Assembly (NCBI RefSeq): GCF_030247185.1
Contig: NC_080572.1
Span: 172,614,975 to 172,678,974 of the forward strand
Source: Malaya genurostris
Taxonomy: Eukaryota; Arthropoda; Insecta; Diptera; Culicidae
Length of the DNA stretch: 64,000 nt
Direction: 5' to 3'
The position numbers were made by a program, and so were the translations under genes. The notes under the pieces were generated by a model. That model saw nothing but the letters and a program-made list of their open reading frames with translations. It was not told the DNA's origin and did not search any database. Positions within the stretch are counted from its first letter, which is position 1, and the number at the start of each line of letters is the position of its first letter. Shown one piece after another: positions 48,573 to 61,004 of this stretch.

Positions 48573-50699
48573 TTTATACCGTGATTGAAGCCTTGGAAAC
48601 GACCACATTGCGGTCGGTTCGCAATGTCATTATGCTGTTTATAATTTTCCCGATGAGTTTGAACGTCGAACTTGGAACGTACCTTCTAAAAAAAATGTGA
48701 CAACTAAACTTTGCCGCGGTATTACATAGTAAGCGGTTCACGAACTCTAGAAAAGTGTAGTGTAATAAAGTGTGCATTTATCGCATATACCACGGAAATC
48801 GCAGCAAGGTCAAACTTACTACAATTCATTCATTCGGCCCAACGTGCCGATATTGATTGATCAGTTTTGCTCTAAGGAATACCCTAAAACATGTATACAG
48901 CATGTCCAAGACAATAAAATTCAACGAATCTAAAAACTGCACCGTTACTAGGATAGCTCAAATCGCCCATCAAAATTTATCCTTCATTAAAATTTGGCAA
49001 CGGCACCGTTTTCCAGCAGCTCTCGGTCTCGTCACTGTTGGCCAAACTAATTTCCAACCAAACAATTAAATTAATTTTCCAACATTGTTCTAAGTAGGAT
49101 TTTCCACCGGGAGAAATGAAAATTAAAACGGCGCACATCCGGAAAGCTTTCGACTCCTAATTCCTGTCTCGCGTGAGAATTTTCCTTTCGCCATCAAATC
49201 ACCCAACTAGCAAGCGACACCGGAGGACTGTAACCCGACAGCCGCTCGTCTAACTCTGCTGCGTATAGCCTCTGTGACGCCCTTTGGTAACCACCCACCC
49301 AAAGCCGCCCGTTATGGGCCACCTGATACCGCCTGTGATGGAATTCTGAAGCAGCATTAACCGACGACACTTAGACGAAGGATACACAGGGCACCGTGAT
49401 GAAACAGAAGGCGCCGCATACAGAAAGGGGATTAAAATTACGAAATAAATTAAAGTAATGAGCATTTAAGCTTGTTTGTACCTGATTCCCGACAGCTCGG
49501 GTTGTCGTACGTCTTGGCTTCGGCAAACGTCAAGCACTAATGGGCTGTACAGCAATCTCTGGCGTTTACCCGTACCGCACGTGCGCCTCTTTTCAGTGCC
49601 ATCCCGGCGAACTACTAGATTCGAAAGCTACTCGCACGGTAACAACAGGTGACTCGCAAGGTTCCACCCACGCACTATAAGATATAACCAACGACCGGTC
49701 GTTCCTGCTTTCTTATTTTCTGATTTCGTAGCCGAGAGATTGTCCTTGATGATGGCACCAAATGGATGCCAGACTGAGTGCAATATTTACACACCAGCTG
49801 CACACTTTCGACACTTTAGCTCAATTGCTGATGGCATTTGCACTGGCGCACTTTCTTTGTCCGAATCTAATTGACTTTTTAAGCGCTCGGAGGTCTCACT
49901 AATCACGACTTCGTAATTAACCTTGATGCGGCTTTGTATCAGATCTGATCTGTATCAGAAAGACATGCAAATTGGAATCATTAGCCAGTGGTTCATCAAG
50001 ACTTGTGGGACGACTTAATTAATGTTCATTTTTTCCCCCTGTTTCGCTATTTTCTGTGATCACTCGTTTCTAGTGAAATTTCCGATCCTGGCCATCCTGC
50101 ACAAACTGGTCACACGCCAGCAACATGAATGGGCTTACGTCATTAAAATAAACTCTAAGCGGATAAGAAGCTGTCTCAACAGGATGACTGCCCCGAAGCG
50201 GATACTGTAGTCCGGGAGTGAGTCTAAACGTACGACCAGCAATTAAATTTGAGACGCAATAATTGCGAATAATTAAAAGTCATACACCAAGCGAATGGTT
50301 TGATGACTGATAAACTAGCAATACAAAACCTGAACTATTTTTCCACTATTATTTCTGTGACTTGGCTCATTACACTGTATTATAAATTTCGCTTGAAACG
50401 GCAAATGGATTGCGATTTGAATTTCAGTACGTTAACAAAAATAGTGCATAATTTAAAACAGTTGATTTTTTCGATGTTCTATAGTAATTAAAATAAGCAC
50501 CTTTAGTCAATGTACCGTACCGGCGGAAAGCGGTGGTGATTTATCTCACTATTCCTATAAAAATCTAAGTGCGATCGTTTGAAGTCGTATTCCTCTTCTA
50601 ACATAAAATAATATACACATAAAAAGTAAGTTAAAATTTTTTGAATTAACCAATGAGCTGATAAAGTCAATACATTATGTAAATTAACTAGATTATTAA
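48573..50699. other. Mostly unique DNA
   Basis: From 49070 to 50220 the sequence has higher GC and no copies in the window. ORFs are short and without motifs. It may be intronic or intergenic host sequence. Confidence 0.4.
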
Positions 50700-51170
50700 A
50701 ATTAGTTCAGACATCTCAGAGATTTGTCGGTTTTGTCGAGCGATTTATCGTTTACGTCACTTATACCATTATATCTCTGTAAAAGCGCCAGCCGTATGAT
50801 CTTCGAATGCCCCATTTGTAGCTTTCAATGTATGCTGAAATCGGCTCACAGTCGCATATCAACATTATTGAACATAATAATCATCAAAATAAATGAAGTG
50901 TGATTTAAACACCGACCGGTGAACGACCAATACAGATTTAAGCCGGTGTCAAAAATAATAATACTAATAAGTTTGTTGAAATCGGCTTGACAAACTTTGG
51001 ATGAGTTGATCGGATAGACATACACGCATTCACACACAGACATTTTCTGATTTCACTGAGTTAAGCCAAGTGGACTGTAACTAACACTGGGAGTCTTCGT
51101 GGCACCGAAAAAAAATCGGGTTTTCATCAATTCGGTATACTTTATATGAAAGCTGAAAGACAGTGCTACA
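50700..51170 (+). repeat. Family C repeat (divergent B relative), copy 1
   Basis: It has the same order as family B at the 3' side (CA-rich patch, CAGACATTTTCTGATTTCAC, 'gagttaagccaagtggact', then 'tatactttatatgaaagctgaaag') but is otherwise divergent. A small retroelement tail (about 50917-50972, 'ggtgaacgaccaatacag' to 'aataataatactaataa') sits inside. Confidence 0.55.
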
Positions 51171-51792
51171 GTACAATTTTTTTTGCAAAGCGTGTTCAGA
51201 ATTTTGAGGATTACAACCAACGGAGCTCGATGCGAGCTACTTTTAAACAGTAGTAAAAACGATGGGTGGGTAATGTTAGAGATATAACTGAATGACGTGA
51301 ATACGAATAAAACTGAAATGCTTCTTCCACACTTTCAAATGCAGAAAATCGTACGTACTAGATGATTGATGATTGTGTGAATTTGGCAAACTTTCAATTC
51401 TTCGATTGCAAGATTTTTACGGTGCAAATATAAGGCTGAATAGACGAGATAAAAAAATTAGAGGGTTATGTTAGGGACAAGACCGATTACGGTAATATAA
51501 ATAATTGACACAAAATATACTGAGCTGTAATTGTTCAAAACCTGACCACATTTCTACGTGTATTTTTCTTGAGTTTCTAATTTGTATCCTTATATAGAAA
51601 ACAAAATTGTGTTCCACATTTAAATTCATAAAAAATGGTCTAATATTATTCACTTATAACCAAAATTAAATAATTAAAACGAAATGAAATAAATCCACAA
51701 TATATTCGACCCCAGTTTTCATCAAATATAAACCTAATTCACTACAATGACTCCTTTTCGGGAACCTACGAATAATGGTTGAAACTAAGTAG
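51171..51792. other. Unassigned AT-rich DNA
   Basis: The segment 51255-51315 resembles 22680-22740. Nothing else is recognised. Confidence 0.4.
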
Positions 51793-51794
51793 TA

Positions 51795-52836
51795 ACAGTT
51801 CGGCTGAACAGTTCGTATCGTTTAATAGAAACACACATTTTTTTTGCCAAAATTCGTTTTTATTATTCAACATAATTGCCATCAGAGGCGATACAGCGAT
51901 TATAGCGATCTTCCAACTTTTCGATACCATTTTTGTAGTACGATTTGTCCTTTGCCTCAAAATAGGCCTCAGTTTCAGCGATTACCTCTTCATTGCTTCT
52001 AAATTTTTTACCAGCGAGCATTCTCTTGAGGGCTGAGAACAGGAAAAAGTCACTGGGGGCCAAATCTGGAGAATACGGTGCATGAGGGAGCAATTCGAAG
52101 CCCAATTCGTTCAATTTCAGCATGGTTTTCATTGACTTGTGACACGGTGCATTGTCTTGATGAAACAAAACTTTTTTCTTCTTCAAATGAGGCCGTTTTT
52201 TTTTGAAATTTCGTCCTTCAAACGCTCTAATAACGCTATATAATAGTCACTGTTGAAGGTTTTTCCCTTTTCAAGGTAGTCGTTGAAAATTATACCATGC
52301 GAATCCCAAAATACAGACGCCATAACCTTACCGGCCGATTGTTGAGTCTTTCCACGCTTTTGGTTCGGTTCATCGCGTGCAGTCCACTCAGCTGACTGTC
52401 GATTGGACTCCGGAGTGAAGTGATGGAGTCATGTTTCGTCCATTGTTATATATCGACGAAAAAAATCGGTTTTATTTCGATATAACAGCTCCAAACACTG
52501 CTCAGAATCATCAATTCGTTGTTGTTTTTGATCGATTGTGAGCTCACGCGGCACCCATTTTGCACAAAGCTTTCTCATATCCAAATATTCGTGAATAATA
52601 TGTCCAACACGTTCTTTTGATATCTTTAGGGTGTCAGCTATCTCGATCAACTTCACTTTACGGTCATTGAAAATCATTTTGTGGTTTTTTTTCACGTTTT
52701 CATCGGTAACAGCCTCTTTTGGACGTCCACTGCGTTCATTGTATTCGGTGCTCATATGACCAGTACGAAATTTTGCAAACCACTTACGAATTGTTGCTCT
52801 GGATAACACTCATCAAGCCATTTTTTGGTATCGGAA
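51795..52836 (-). mobile_element. Mariner, nearly full coding region, 5'-truncated
   Basis: The 3' TIR at 51795-51823 abuts TA (51793-51794) and matches the TIR of the mariner at 25634. The element lacks the 5' TIR and the first part of the transposase, breaking off near 52836. Confidence 0.9.
51863..52836 (-). pseudogene. Mariner transposase pseudogene (DD34D)
   Basis: The protein would bind the TIRs and cut and paste the element. Read in order on the minus strand: helix-turn-helix region (TIRKWFAKFRTGHMSTE, KVKLIEIADTLKISKERVG), the first catalytic Asp in YITMDET, the second in VFWDSHG, and the third in PYSPDLAPSDFF. The Trp codon after MDET is TGA, a stop at about 52429-52431. A deletion of about 15 nt lies near 52800, and there is a frame disruption near 52190. 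All three catalytic Asp codons are kept, so inactivation is by stop, deletion and truncation. Confidence 0.9.
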
Positions 52837-52879
52837 ACATTGTTATAAAAATCAATAAATTCATGGTAATCCTAAAGAC

Positions 52880-53400
52880 CTTTTGTATTTGGTTATAAAT
52901 TGAATGACAAAATTGACCATCTTAAACAACACGCACGAATGTGTCTGCCTCATATGAGCCAACTAAAAATATTCATGGTTTATAACCGTGTACATTTAGT
53001 ACCTGTTTAACTAACGAACAAAACGTGTCGTAAGCCCGCTGCACTCAAACACTGAAAATATTGCGTATTTCTATATGTCGGTTTTGCATGATACACTTTT
53101 TGCGATAATTCGATCAATTCATGCGGTTAAAATTTTGCGGGTCCTATTTGGCACTGAATTTCTTTTTGATCGTTCTAATCATTTTAGAAAACTTCAATTT
53201 TGAGTTTTTTGTGGTTATCTCATACTACTGAAAATTTGATCATAAATTGCTAAATATATTTCTGATGGTATGGAGAAAAATCTATGTTGTTGCGTTGAAT
53301 ACAACAAGAGATATTCACGATTAAGTTCTACCCATTCTTGTACAGAGTAAATTTTGTAAAGGCACCCCATCGTAAAGAAAGACGTATTCACGTCAAAACA
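52880..53400 (+). repeat. Family D repeat, copy 4 (longest)
   Basis: It contains the blocks of both 6340-6620 and 7868-8262 in one continuous order, which shows that those are parts of a single repeat of about 520 bp. Confidence 0.7.
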
Positions 53401-53402
53401 AA

Positions 53403-54060
53403 TTTAATCCACATAGAAGTGAAATTAGTATTATAAAACTTTACTTTGACTTGCGAATGAAAACAATAACATTTGTTCGACCATCAACTTACAAAACATA
53501 CGAATTGAAGTAGTTTAGAGGCCCGTTTTGAAGATTTGAATTGACAATTTTATATTTGATCGGAGATTAGTCTAACCATCTCTGAGAGTGATGTTGTGAG
53601 TTAGATTCCAAAAATGAGTACATAATTTGTTCACACAGAACTTCCTTCGTTGAGGAACTCTGAGTCCCGCTAGGTAGACGTAAAGTTAATGCTATTTGCA
53701 AAACAAATTACACCTGAGTGTAATACCTAAACTGACGTCTCGACGTCTGTTTCGGAGTTTTTATTTACAGTTACCAGTGCTCCGATGTAGCCGAAAAAAA
53801 ATTTTTTTTTTCCATCAACAAACATGATCTGCAAACTGCTAAATTGTGCAGTTTTGATGAATCCGTTGCGTTTTGCATCGTTACTTGTAAAAACACTCCT
53901 AAAGTTAAAATTTTCATGCTCATAACATTGGTTCGCTGGAACTCTGAAGCCAGAAATCGGATCCTAATAGAATTCGGGAGTTTTTCATGGGTTCCTTAAC
54001 CTTGTAATAGGTTTGTTAAAATACACCCAGCCATCTCCGAGAAAAGTAAACTTTTCTTAA
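53403..54060 (+). repeat. Family B fragment B9 with nested foldback fragment
   Basis: The start 'tttaatccacatagaagtg' and later units (gccagaaatcggatccta, catctccgagaaaagtaa) flank a piece at about 53665-53745 that resembles FB2 ('agacgtaaagttaatgc', 'acctaaactgacgt'). Confidence 0.6.
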
Positions 54061-54689
54061 TGTTTAAGCCCTTATTTTCGAAACCGTTTTCCGTTCATTT
54101 TTTCGTTTTATGCTCTTCAGCATTCAGTTAAATTGGCTATAACCCGGGTAGGTGTAGATAGCAAACAAAGGTCAAAATAATAACAAATTTTAGCATCATA
54201 TCTTGGCTTGATGTCTCTGTGTTGTCAGAGTGATACTTGATATTTTCGTTATATTTCATCAAGGGAACAAGACATTGTACAATATCTGTTCAACATCGAA
54301 ATAAGTTATAATATCTTATTTCGTTATTGATGAACTATTTCAATTTCATTAAGTAAATTGACCTAGTAGTTTTATCTTCAAATAAAATACCATTTAATAA
54401 ACTGCATCAGAATCAGATAAGAGAAATACTTAAGATATTACTCTATTCTAAATGCTAGTATATAAAATAATGAACAAATTCATCTTCTATCAATATTTTG
54501 TTCTTGGTTTGATATTACAATGACAGAATTTTTCATTTTGTTGCTATTTTCTCATGCAGGCTTTGTTATGATTTTTGATATTTTAACTCTTATTTCAAAC
54601 TAAATAATGTTAATTTATACCATTGAGATGTTTGATTTTAATGACAGAATTTGGTATTGGTTTGCAAATCACTTCTACCCGGGAAGCCT
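54061..54689. other. Unassigned AT-rich DNA
   Basis: Nothing is recognised. Confidence 0.4.
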
Positions 54690-55330
54690 TTACCTTTCTT
54701 TATAGAAGGGTGACAGAATTGCTGGAAAAACGAGCTTTCGAACGGAACTTCGAAGACTCGTAGTGTTATATACCATTGTTATTTTTACCGCTCAATTTGC
54801 TCGTAGATGGCTCAAGTGATTCCAACAAGCTTAGGCTCGTTTGAAAGCTACTATTGGACCATTGATCAATTTCGAAGAACAAATGGCTGAAAGTTTCGGT
54901 TCCGCAGATATAATGGTTTAAGTGGCGCTACCGGCAAAACGCGTTGTTTTTTTACTGCATAATTTTCTCGGAGATGACGTAGCCGATTCCTACAAGTCCA
55001 GGCTCGTTTGAAAGTTACTTTTGAATTTTGGATGAAGTTCGAAAATCAAATGGTAGTCATTTCTGGTTCTACAGGCATTATCGTAGAAGTGACGTAACCG
55101 ACTAAATTTCAGTGGCTGAGTTTTCTCCAAATGGCCAAACGACTTTCGATTAACTTAGGCTTATTGGAAAACTAATAATGTCAATCAAATTTGGAAGCGT
55201 TATGGCGAGCATTTCCGGTACGAGAGAGGTGATGTTATGTGTATGTTACGGAGATGAAAGAATCAAAATCATTGTAATATTTAAACGATACGAGAAAGAC
55301 ATAATCACACCATCAAGTAGATTAAGAAGG
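54690..55330 (-). repeat. Family C modular repeat, copy 2
   Basis: It contains three tandem units of about 150-160 bp, each with 'tctc.gagatg.c.tagccgat' and 'aggctcgtttgaaag.tac'. On the minus strand it begins 'cttaatctacttgatggtgt', the counterpart of the family B start. It lacks the CA patch. Confidence 0.65.
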
Positions 55331-55335
55331 TTTTT

Positions 55336-55975
55336 TAAGGGCTGAGGCCAGTAGGTCGCGTAAAACCACGTGGCTCGCTGTGCGTATTACATTTCTCTCC
55401 ATGTTTTCTCGCAAATGTGCAAAATTACTCTCAATGTGGCCGGGTGGCCAAGAAAGTTTTGATATTTTTGGTTACAAGTTTGACTACATCACATAAAATC
55501 CAAGACAGCTGCCGCTTGTTTGGCAGCCTTTTTGAGCCGATTTTATTTCTCCCTCATGTTTCGTTACGTTACCAGGGAACTAAAATGGCGCCGACATAGA
55601 AATCGACTTACCTCCACAAAAATAACTTACTCTTCATTTTCATCGCGACAAAATTTATGTTTTTATGCACTAATCGCATCTAAATTAAATTATCTGGACA
55701 TTGTCAGGATAGATTTTTGATCCATGCTTTTGAAGGCGATATATTCAATAAACAAGTTCAAAGTTGCCGTTTTCAGCCGTTCGTTTATTCTTCCTTCAGA
55801 AAAAAGAATTTCCCAACCGCTACAGTCAAACAATCATTCTGAAATTTCCACAGAATAATCTGAACTAATTTTCTAAGAGATTGTCAGTTGGGTTTTTTTA
55901 TATTCGTCACCGTTTTTGGGAAAATCAGATTTGAAGCGTGAAAATAGCCCTTTAAAACGCCGTAAAACACACTGC
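55336..55975 (+). mobile_element. Family P DNA element, copy 2 (right TIR lost)
   Basis: It starts AAGGGCTGAGGCCAGTAGG after TTTTTT and follows 33984-34630 closely, but ends 'gtaaaacacac' without the right TIR. Confidence 0.75.
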
Positions 55976-56107
55976 ACTATGGTTTGAAACGGGAAATTAG
56001 TGTGACAAAAATATTTTCACTATTAAATATTAGTTTTTTGTAGTTGTGGTCTTCACAAAAGTTGTTTGTTATCAAATGGCGCTCCTTTTGATATAAAATA
56101 TTACTAG

Positions 56108-56548
56108 TGTTGGGGCAGGATTTCACTTCGGGAACTTTTCTTTGCAGGAGTATCTTCGAGACGATAATCAATATGCGATTGAAAACAGTTCGGGTTTATT
56201 ATGCCAATCTCAGTGGCACACGGAGCGGACAGGCGGGTTATCAAAGTGCGTTTCACTTAAAACCACTTAATTATTTTAACAAACAAAACGTGCGATTTTA
56301 TCTAAGAGTTTATTCAACAACTGAAACTTCTTCATTGCCGATTGGCGGTATTTATCAATTTCTAAGCGGAAACAGTAAGAATATAATAACTACTACTAAT
56401 TGAGAAGAGAGAAATCTGTATCCGAAAGTAAACAATTAATTTTCTCCCAAGCTATCTATATGTCGCAACTGAGGTAGGAAACAAAGAGCAAGCGATTTCT
56501 AAAATCACGGTGGATTGATTATTGATAACTGCTACACTGAACCGAACA
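56108..56548 (-). repeat. BEL 3' LTR (441 bp)
   Basis: On the minus strand it begins TGTTCGGTTCAGTGTAGC and ends CCTGCCCCAACA, so its ends are TGTT and AACA. An AATAAA polyadenylation signal lies at 56200-56195. It is preceded by a purine-rich AAGGTGGCCGG, a probable polypurine tract. The 98-codon ORF on the plus strand is not a gene. Confidence 0.9.
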
Positions 56549-56660
56549 TAACCGGCCACCTTGAAATCTAATTTCAATTAAATTACTACTGATTACTAAA
56601 CTACCGCTAATATTCAAAGTTAACATAAATCAAATTAATTCAAGTTTCATTAGTGCTGCC

Positions 56661-58544
56661 TTATTTGGAAACTGATTCTGGGACAAAGTCCTCCAGATTC
56701 GATGTGCAAGGCAGAGGGCATATCTTCGATACAGATCGCTTCAGTGTGCCAGATGAAGTGCGCAACGTCACGACACGGGTGACATGATCGGGACCTGGAT
56801 GTATTTCCACAATGCGGCCGAGCGGCCAACGTGCCGGAGAAAGTGATTCGTCCTTGATTATCACTACAGATCCAACATCAAGATTAAACGGTCGAGGGTT
56901 GACTGTGTACTGCAATTGAAGTTGCTTTAAATATTCATTTCTCCATCTGTACCAAAATCTTTGAGCATAGGCTTGAATTCGCTGATATTGAGTTAGTCGA
57001 TTAAGTGGAACGTGTCGGATGTCTGGTTCTGGCAATGGACGAATCATATTCTTAACGAGGAAGTGTGCCGGAGTTAAAGCTGATAGGTCGCTAGGGTCAT
57101 CCGAAAATGGGGTGAGAGGTCGCGAGTTCATACAGCCTTCGATCATTGTCAGTACAGTGGCGAGTTCTTCATAGGAGAGTGTACTGCTACCAAGCTGCCG
57201 AACTAGATGCGTTTTAGCCACTTTAACCGCTGCTTCCCATAGCCCCCCGAAGTTAGGGGAACGTGGAGGGATCAGATGCCACTGGATGCCGTCCTCTGCA
57301 AGTTGCTTGGAGATGCGATTCTGTTCGGGTCCTGGTTGGAGCATATTGTACAGTTGTTGAAGACTGTTCTTTGCACCGATGAAATTTGTACCGTTGTCCG
57401 AGTACATATGGTACGGTTTGTTTCGTCGCCAAATGAAACGGTTGAGCGCCATGAGAAAAGTATTGGTAGATAAATCGCCAACTAATTCCAAATTAACGGC
57501 CTTCGTCGTAAGGCAAATGAACACGGCCACGTAACATTTCCTTGCTGCTGCTCTACGATGCGTTGGTTTCAGGTACAGAGGGCCACAATAATCAACACCA
57601 GTATGGGTGAAAGCTTCATTGGGGGTTACTCGTCCAATCGGTAGTTGTCCTGTTGGCTGTTGAATGGGGCGGGGGTTTGATCTAACGCATCTAAAGCATC
57701 TACGAATGACACTGCAAACTGCTCTTCGACCAGTGAGAGGCCAAAATTCATCTCGAACTACAGCCAGAGTCATAGTAATACCACCGTGAAGCATCTTGCG
57801 ATGGTAAAAGTTGATGAGTGATTTGGTGAAAGGATGAAAACCAGGGATAACGATTTGATGTTTTATTCCGTACGGCTCGTCAGCAAAACGCAACCGGCCA
57901 CCAACACGAATTAAACCTCGTTCATCTATGAATGGGTTTAATAAACGAAGAAGAGATTTCTTGTGCACATTTTTATTTTGTTGCAATAATTTCAGGTCCT
58001 CTGGGAACGATTCCAGTTGTACTAATTTAAGCAAAACTAATTTAGCGGCATCCACTTCTTTGACGGAAAGCACTTGGTCGGTTATTCTGTTAATCTTACT
58101 GCGAGCGTTTCGAGCAAATCTAAGACAGAAACCAGTAACATTCAAAAGACGTTGATACGATGAGTATCTCAAAAATAACGAGTCGGTTATTCTTTGTTCG
58201 ACAACGAGAATAGTAGTCGGTTTCATTTCCATTTCTTCTGGACTTGTAGAGAAGCCAGAAAGGATTGATGAAGGCCACGCCACTTTCGCTTTAGACAGCC
58301 AACTCGGTCCAGCTGTCCAATGCTCACTACTCATTAGCTGATCGGGTGTAAGTCCGCGGGATACCAAATCTGCAGGGTTGTCTGCACCAGCCACATGGCG
58401 CCATCTTAATCCGTGAGTAGTTGATTGAATCTCCGCTATACGATTCGCGACAAACGTTTTCCATGTTCGGGGCGGAGACTTCATCCACTGCAGCACTATA
58501 GTCGAATCGGTCCAAAAATAGCACGCTTCGAACTTCATATCCAA
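56661..58544 (-). CDS. BEL Pol, C-terminal part: RNase H end, integrase, DUF5641-like domain
   Basis: The frame continues Pol after the stop at about 58560. Residues about 9-63 (YFWTDSTIVLQW ... HVAGADNPADLVSRG) are the second half of RNase H. The integrase zinc finger follows (HRKMLHGG near 248-255 and CFRCVRSNP near 283-291). The catalytic core has Asp in THTGVDYCGPLYLK (about 318), Asp in MYSDNGTNFIGA (about 383) and Glu in FGGLWEAAVK (about 437). The end (VIIKDESLSPARWPLGRIVE, then GTLKRSVSKICPLP) matches the C-terminal domain usual in BEL/Pao integrases. The protein would insert the cDNA copy into the genome. Integrase itself shows no break. Confidence 0.95.
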   Translation of the reverse strand: MDMKFEACYFWTDSTIVLQWMKSPPRTWKTFVANRIAEIQSTTHGLRWRHVAGADNPADLVSRGLTPDQLMSSEHWTAGPSWLSKAKVAWPSSILSGFSTSPEEMEMKPTTILVVEQRITDSLFLRYSSYQRLLNVTGFCLRFARNARSKINRITDQVLSVKEVDAAKLVLLKLVQLESFPEDLKLLQQNKNVHKKSLLRLLNPFIDERGLIRVGGRLRFADEPYGIKHQIVIPGFHPFTKSLINFYHRKMLHGGITMTLAVVRDEFWPLTGRRAVCSVIRRCFRCVRSNPRPIQQPTGQLPIGRVTPNEAFTHTGVDYCGPLYLKPTHRRAAARKCYVAVFICLTTKAVNLELVGDLSTNTFLMALNRFIWRRNKPYHMYSDNGTNFIGAKNSLQQLYNMLQPGPEQNRISKQLAEDGIQWHLIPPRSPNFGGLWEAAVKVAKTHLVRQLGSSTLSYEELATVLTMIEGCMNSRPLTPFSDDPSDLSALTPAHFLVKNMIRPLPEPDIRHVPLNRLTQYQRIQAYAQRFWYRWRNEYLKQLQLQYTVNPRPFNLDVGSVVIIKDESLSPARWPLGRIVEIHPGPDHVTRVVTLRTSSGTLKRSVSKICPLPCTSNLEDFVPESVSK

Positions 58545-58562
58545 GGCTGTTACTATCTTTGC

Positions 58563-60493
58563 CTACAATCTAGAACTGATCAATGCAGCGCAAAGCTCTA
58601 ATCGTGGAATGCTCATTCGCTTTAACGGCGAAACCTTAGACTTAGAGGCTAATAGGACTACCTTGATTGTACCATCTGCTGCCTCCGATCGAACGTAAAG
58701 GCAGGCTCCATAGGCCATTTCAGACGCGTCAGAAAAACAGTGCAATTCAGCACTGCATAGCCTTGATGTAAATACGTATCGATCAATGCGGTAATTGCTT
58801 AAATTGGGAAGCTGCTCACAAAACTGTAACCATTGCAGCCGAAAATTTGGAGTTACTTCATCGTCCCAATCTAAAGCCAACAACCAAAGATGTTGCAATA
58901 ATATTTTTGCCCGAACAATAACGGGAGCCACTAAACCTAGTGGATCATATAGCTGCGCTATAACAGATAGGACACTGCGCTTCGTCACCGGCTCATCCCT
59001 CAATGTTATGGATACATCAAACCGAAATTTATCGGATGCTGGTTCCCAATTGACACCTAAAGTTTTGATCGTCTCATCTGGTGCAAAATTTCGAGCGGTA
59101 TCCGTCCAGAGGAGTTGTTTAGGCAAATCGCTCAAAACATCCGGTGAGTTGGAGCTCCACTTTCGAAGACAAAAACCACCCTTGTATAAAAGTTCGTTTA
59201 GTTCATTGCGTAACTGGATCGCTTCTTCGACGGAATGTTCTCCGCCGATGAAATCGTCGACATATAAACAGTTTTTCAATGCTCTTGTGGCTTTAGGAAA
59301 CGGTGCACCATCATCGTCGGCAAGTTGTTTTAAGGTCCTTGTAGCTAGAAACGACGACGGAGCGAGACCATACGTAACGGTACCAAGCTCATATGTAGCT
59401 ATGGGTTGTGAATCATGGAATCTCCAAAAAATTCGTTGCAAACGACGGTCTTCTGGATGCATCGAAACCTGGCGGTACATTTTTTCGATGTCCGCCACCA
59501 ACGCAATCGGGAATTTACGGAATCGTAATACATTAGTAATCAATTCGTCCTGTACGACGGGCCCAACCAATAGGGCATCATTCAGTGAATGACCGGTTCT
59601 TGTTTTCGCAGAACCGTCAAAGACGACACGCACCTTTGTGGTAGAGCTTGCAGTCTTTATTACGGGATGGTGCGGTAGATAGCAGGCGTCAGGACCATCA
59701 AGGTTGTCTTCAGAAATTTCGTTCATGTGACCCAACCGAATGTATTCCGACATAAAGTCGTGATATTGCTGTTTTAAATCACGGTCCTTTTCTAATTTTT
59801 TCTCCAACCACTTGAATCGCTTGAAAGCATTTAGCTTCGATGCTCCGAGTAGTTGCGTGAAATTTTCCTTTTTCGGCAAGCGTACAATATAACGCCCATC
59901 AGAATCACGTGTTGTGCTTTCATTGAATAAGTCCTCACATTGCTGTTCAGCAAGCGAATAATTAGATGAACTACATTCTTCCACTGACCAAAACCGTTCT
60001 AGCAACTCATCTACGGGCATAACTGTCGCCATATGACAAGTTATTGGTGCTTGATGAGTATTTTCTTCGCCGAGGCCCATCTTTCCTGTGACTAGCCAGC
60101 CGAACATAGTATCAACTAGCATAAGACCTTTATTAGCTAAACGGAATCGGCCCTCAAGTAGCAGTGAATAAAAATGACCGGCTCCGATGATCATATCGAC
60201 TCTCCTTTTTACGTTGAACTCGGGGTCAGCAAACTGAAAATGTTCGGGTATTTCCCAGTTGGGTGTGATAATTGAAAACGGTGGGGTGTCGTTGGTAACT
60301 TTCCGTAGTACGAGGAAATCTAACACTTCCTTATATGGAGATACTCTAGAGCGTATTTCAGCGCGTATTTGGTACTTCGAATTGGTAATAGTACCATCCA
60401 CTCCAGCGATTGGAACATTTACGATTTTTCGGGGAAGATGCAGTTGTTGACACAGGCGCTCGCTGATAGCGTTTGGCTGTGATCCTGTGTCTA
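58563..60493 (-). CDS. BEL Pol, middle part: protease end, reverse transcriptase, RNase H start
   Basis: The frame is open through the right-hand 158-bp repeat and ends at TAG (about 58563), after ELCAALISSRL. Residue numbers count from the 60401 codon. An aspartic-protease-like tail (VDGTITNSKYQIRAEIRSRV) comes first. The reverse transcriptase follows: VRVVFDGSAKT (about 258), the first catalytic Asp in ALVADIEKMYRQV (about 304), YGLAPSSFLA, and YVDD (380-383). RNase H starts with LHCFSDASEMAYGACLYV (about 555-570). The stop lies between RNase H halves and is followed in frame by AKIVTALDMKF. A single base change from a sense codon explains it, although I cannot exclude readthrough. Confidence 0.95.
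60336..60493. repeat. 158-bp direct repeat, left copy (LINE insertion flank)
   Basis: It is identical by eye to 61877-62034. Both encode the same piece of the BEL protease region, so it is a target-site duplication made when the LINE inserted. Confidence 0.93.
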
Positions 60494-60679
60494 TCAGGAA
60501 TCAGGAATCAGAACAAATTGGCTCAAATGGCACGTTCCCCTTGATATTTGGAGATTTGTGCCTTGCCATCAATTTGTTTTTAGCATCATTTTCCCGATAT
60601 ATAAGAGGGAAGGATTGAAAGAAAATGGTAAGGGTTGGACTAGGAGGATGGGAAAAATTGACGACACAAAAACACATAA

Positions 60680-60945
60680 AAGCAGAAGTAAATTCTGCAC
60701 CTCTAAGGGATGCTGAACAATCTGCTGAGGATCACATTTAGTGGAAGCAGAAGGAAATTCTGAACCTCTACGAGGTCCCGAACAGTCTGCTGTTAATAAA
60801 ACCTCCAACCCCCGAGAGGATTTAGAGATCTTACAAAAGCGACACCATTCTGCACTCTCGAAAGAATGCAGAACGACTCGCAGTATGTACGAGCAGAAGT
60901 AAATTCGGTACCCCCCAAAGGATGCCAAACAATCTGCTAAACCCT
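60680..60945. repeat. Degenerate tandem repeat in the LINE 3' UTR
   Basis: Three to four units resemble 'agcagaagtaaattctgcac ... atgctgaacaatctgct', at about 60681, 60749, 60833 and 60893, spaced by 65-85 bp. Confidence 0.6.
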
Positions 60946-61004
60946 ATTTGAGGTGAATACAGAAGGGATTCATTCACTCCAGGAAGAACGATGAACCCTT
61001 CTGA

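Noticed and set aside
56107..56403. 98-codon ORF on the plus strand
   Set aside because: It lies within the BEL 3' LTR, antisense to the element.
58795..59592. 265-codon plus-strand ORF
   Set aside because: It lies antisense to the BEL reverse transcriptase and has no motif of its own.
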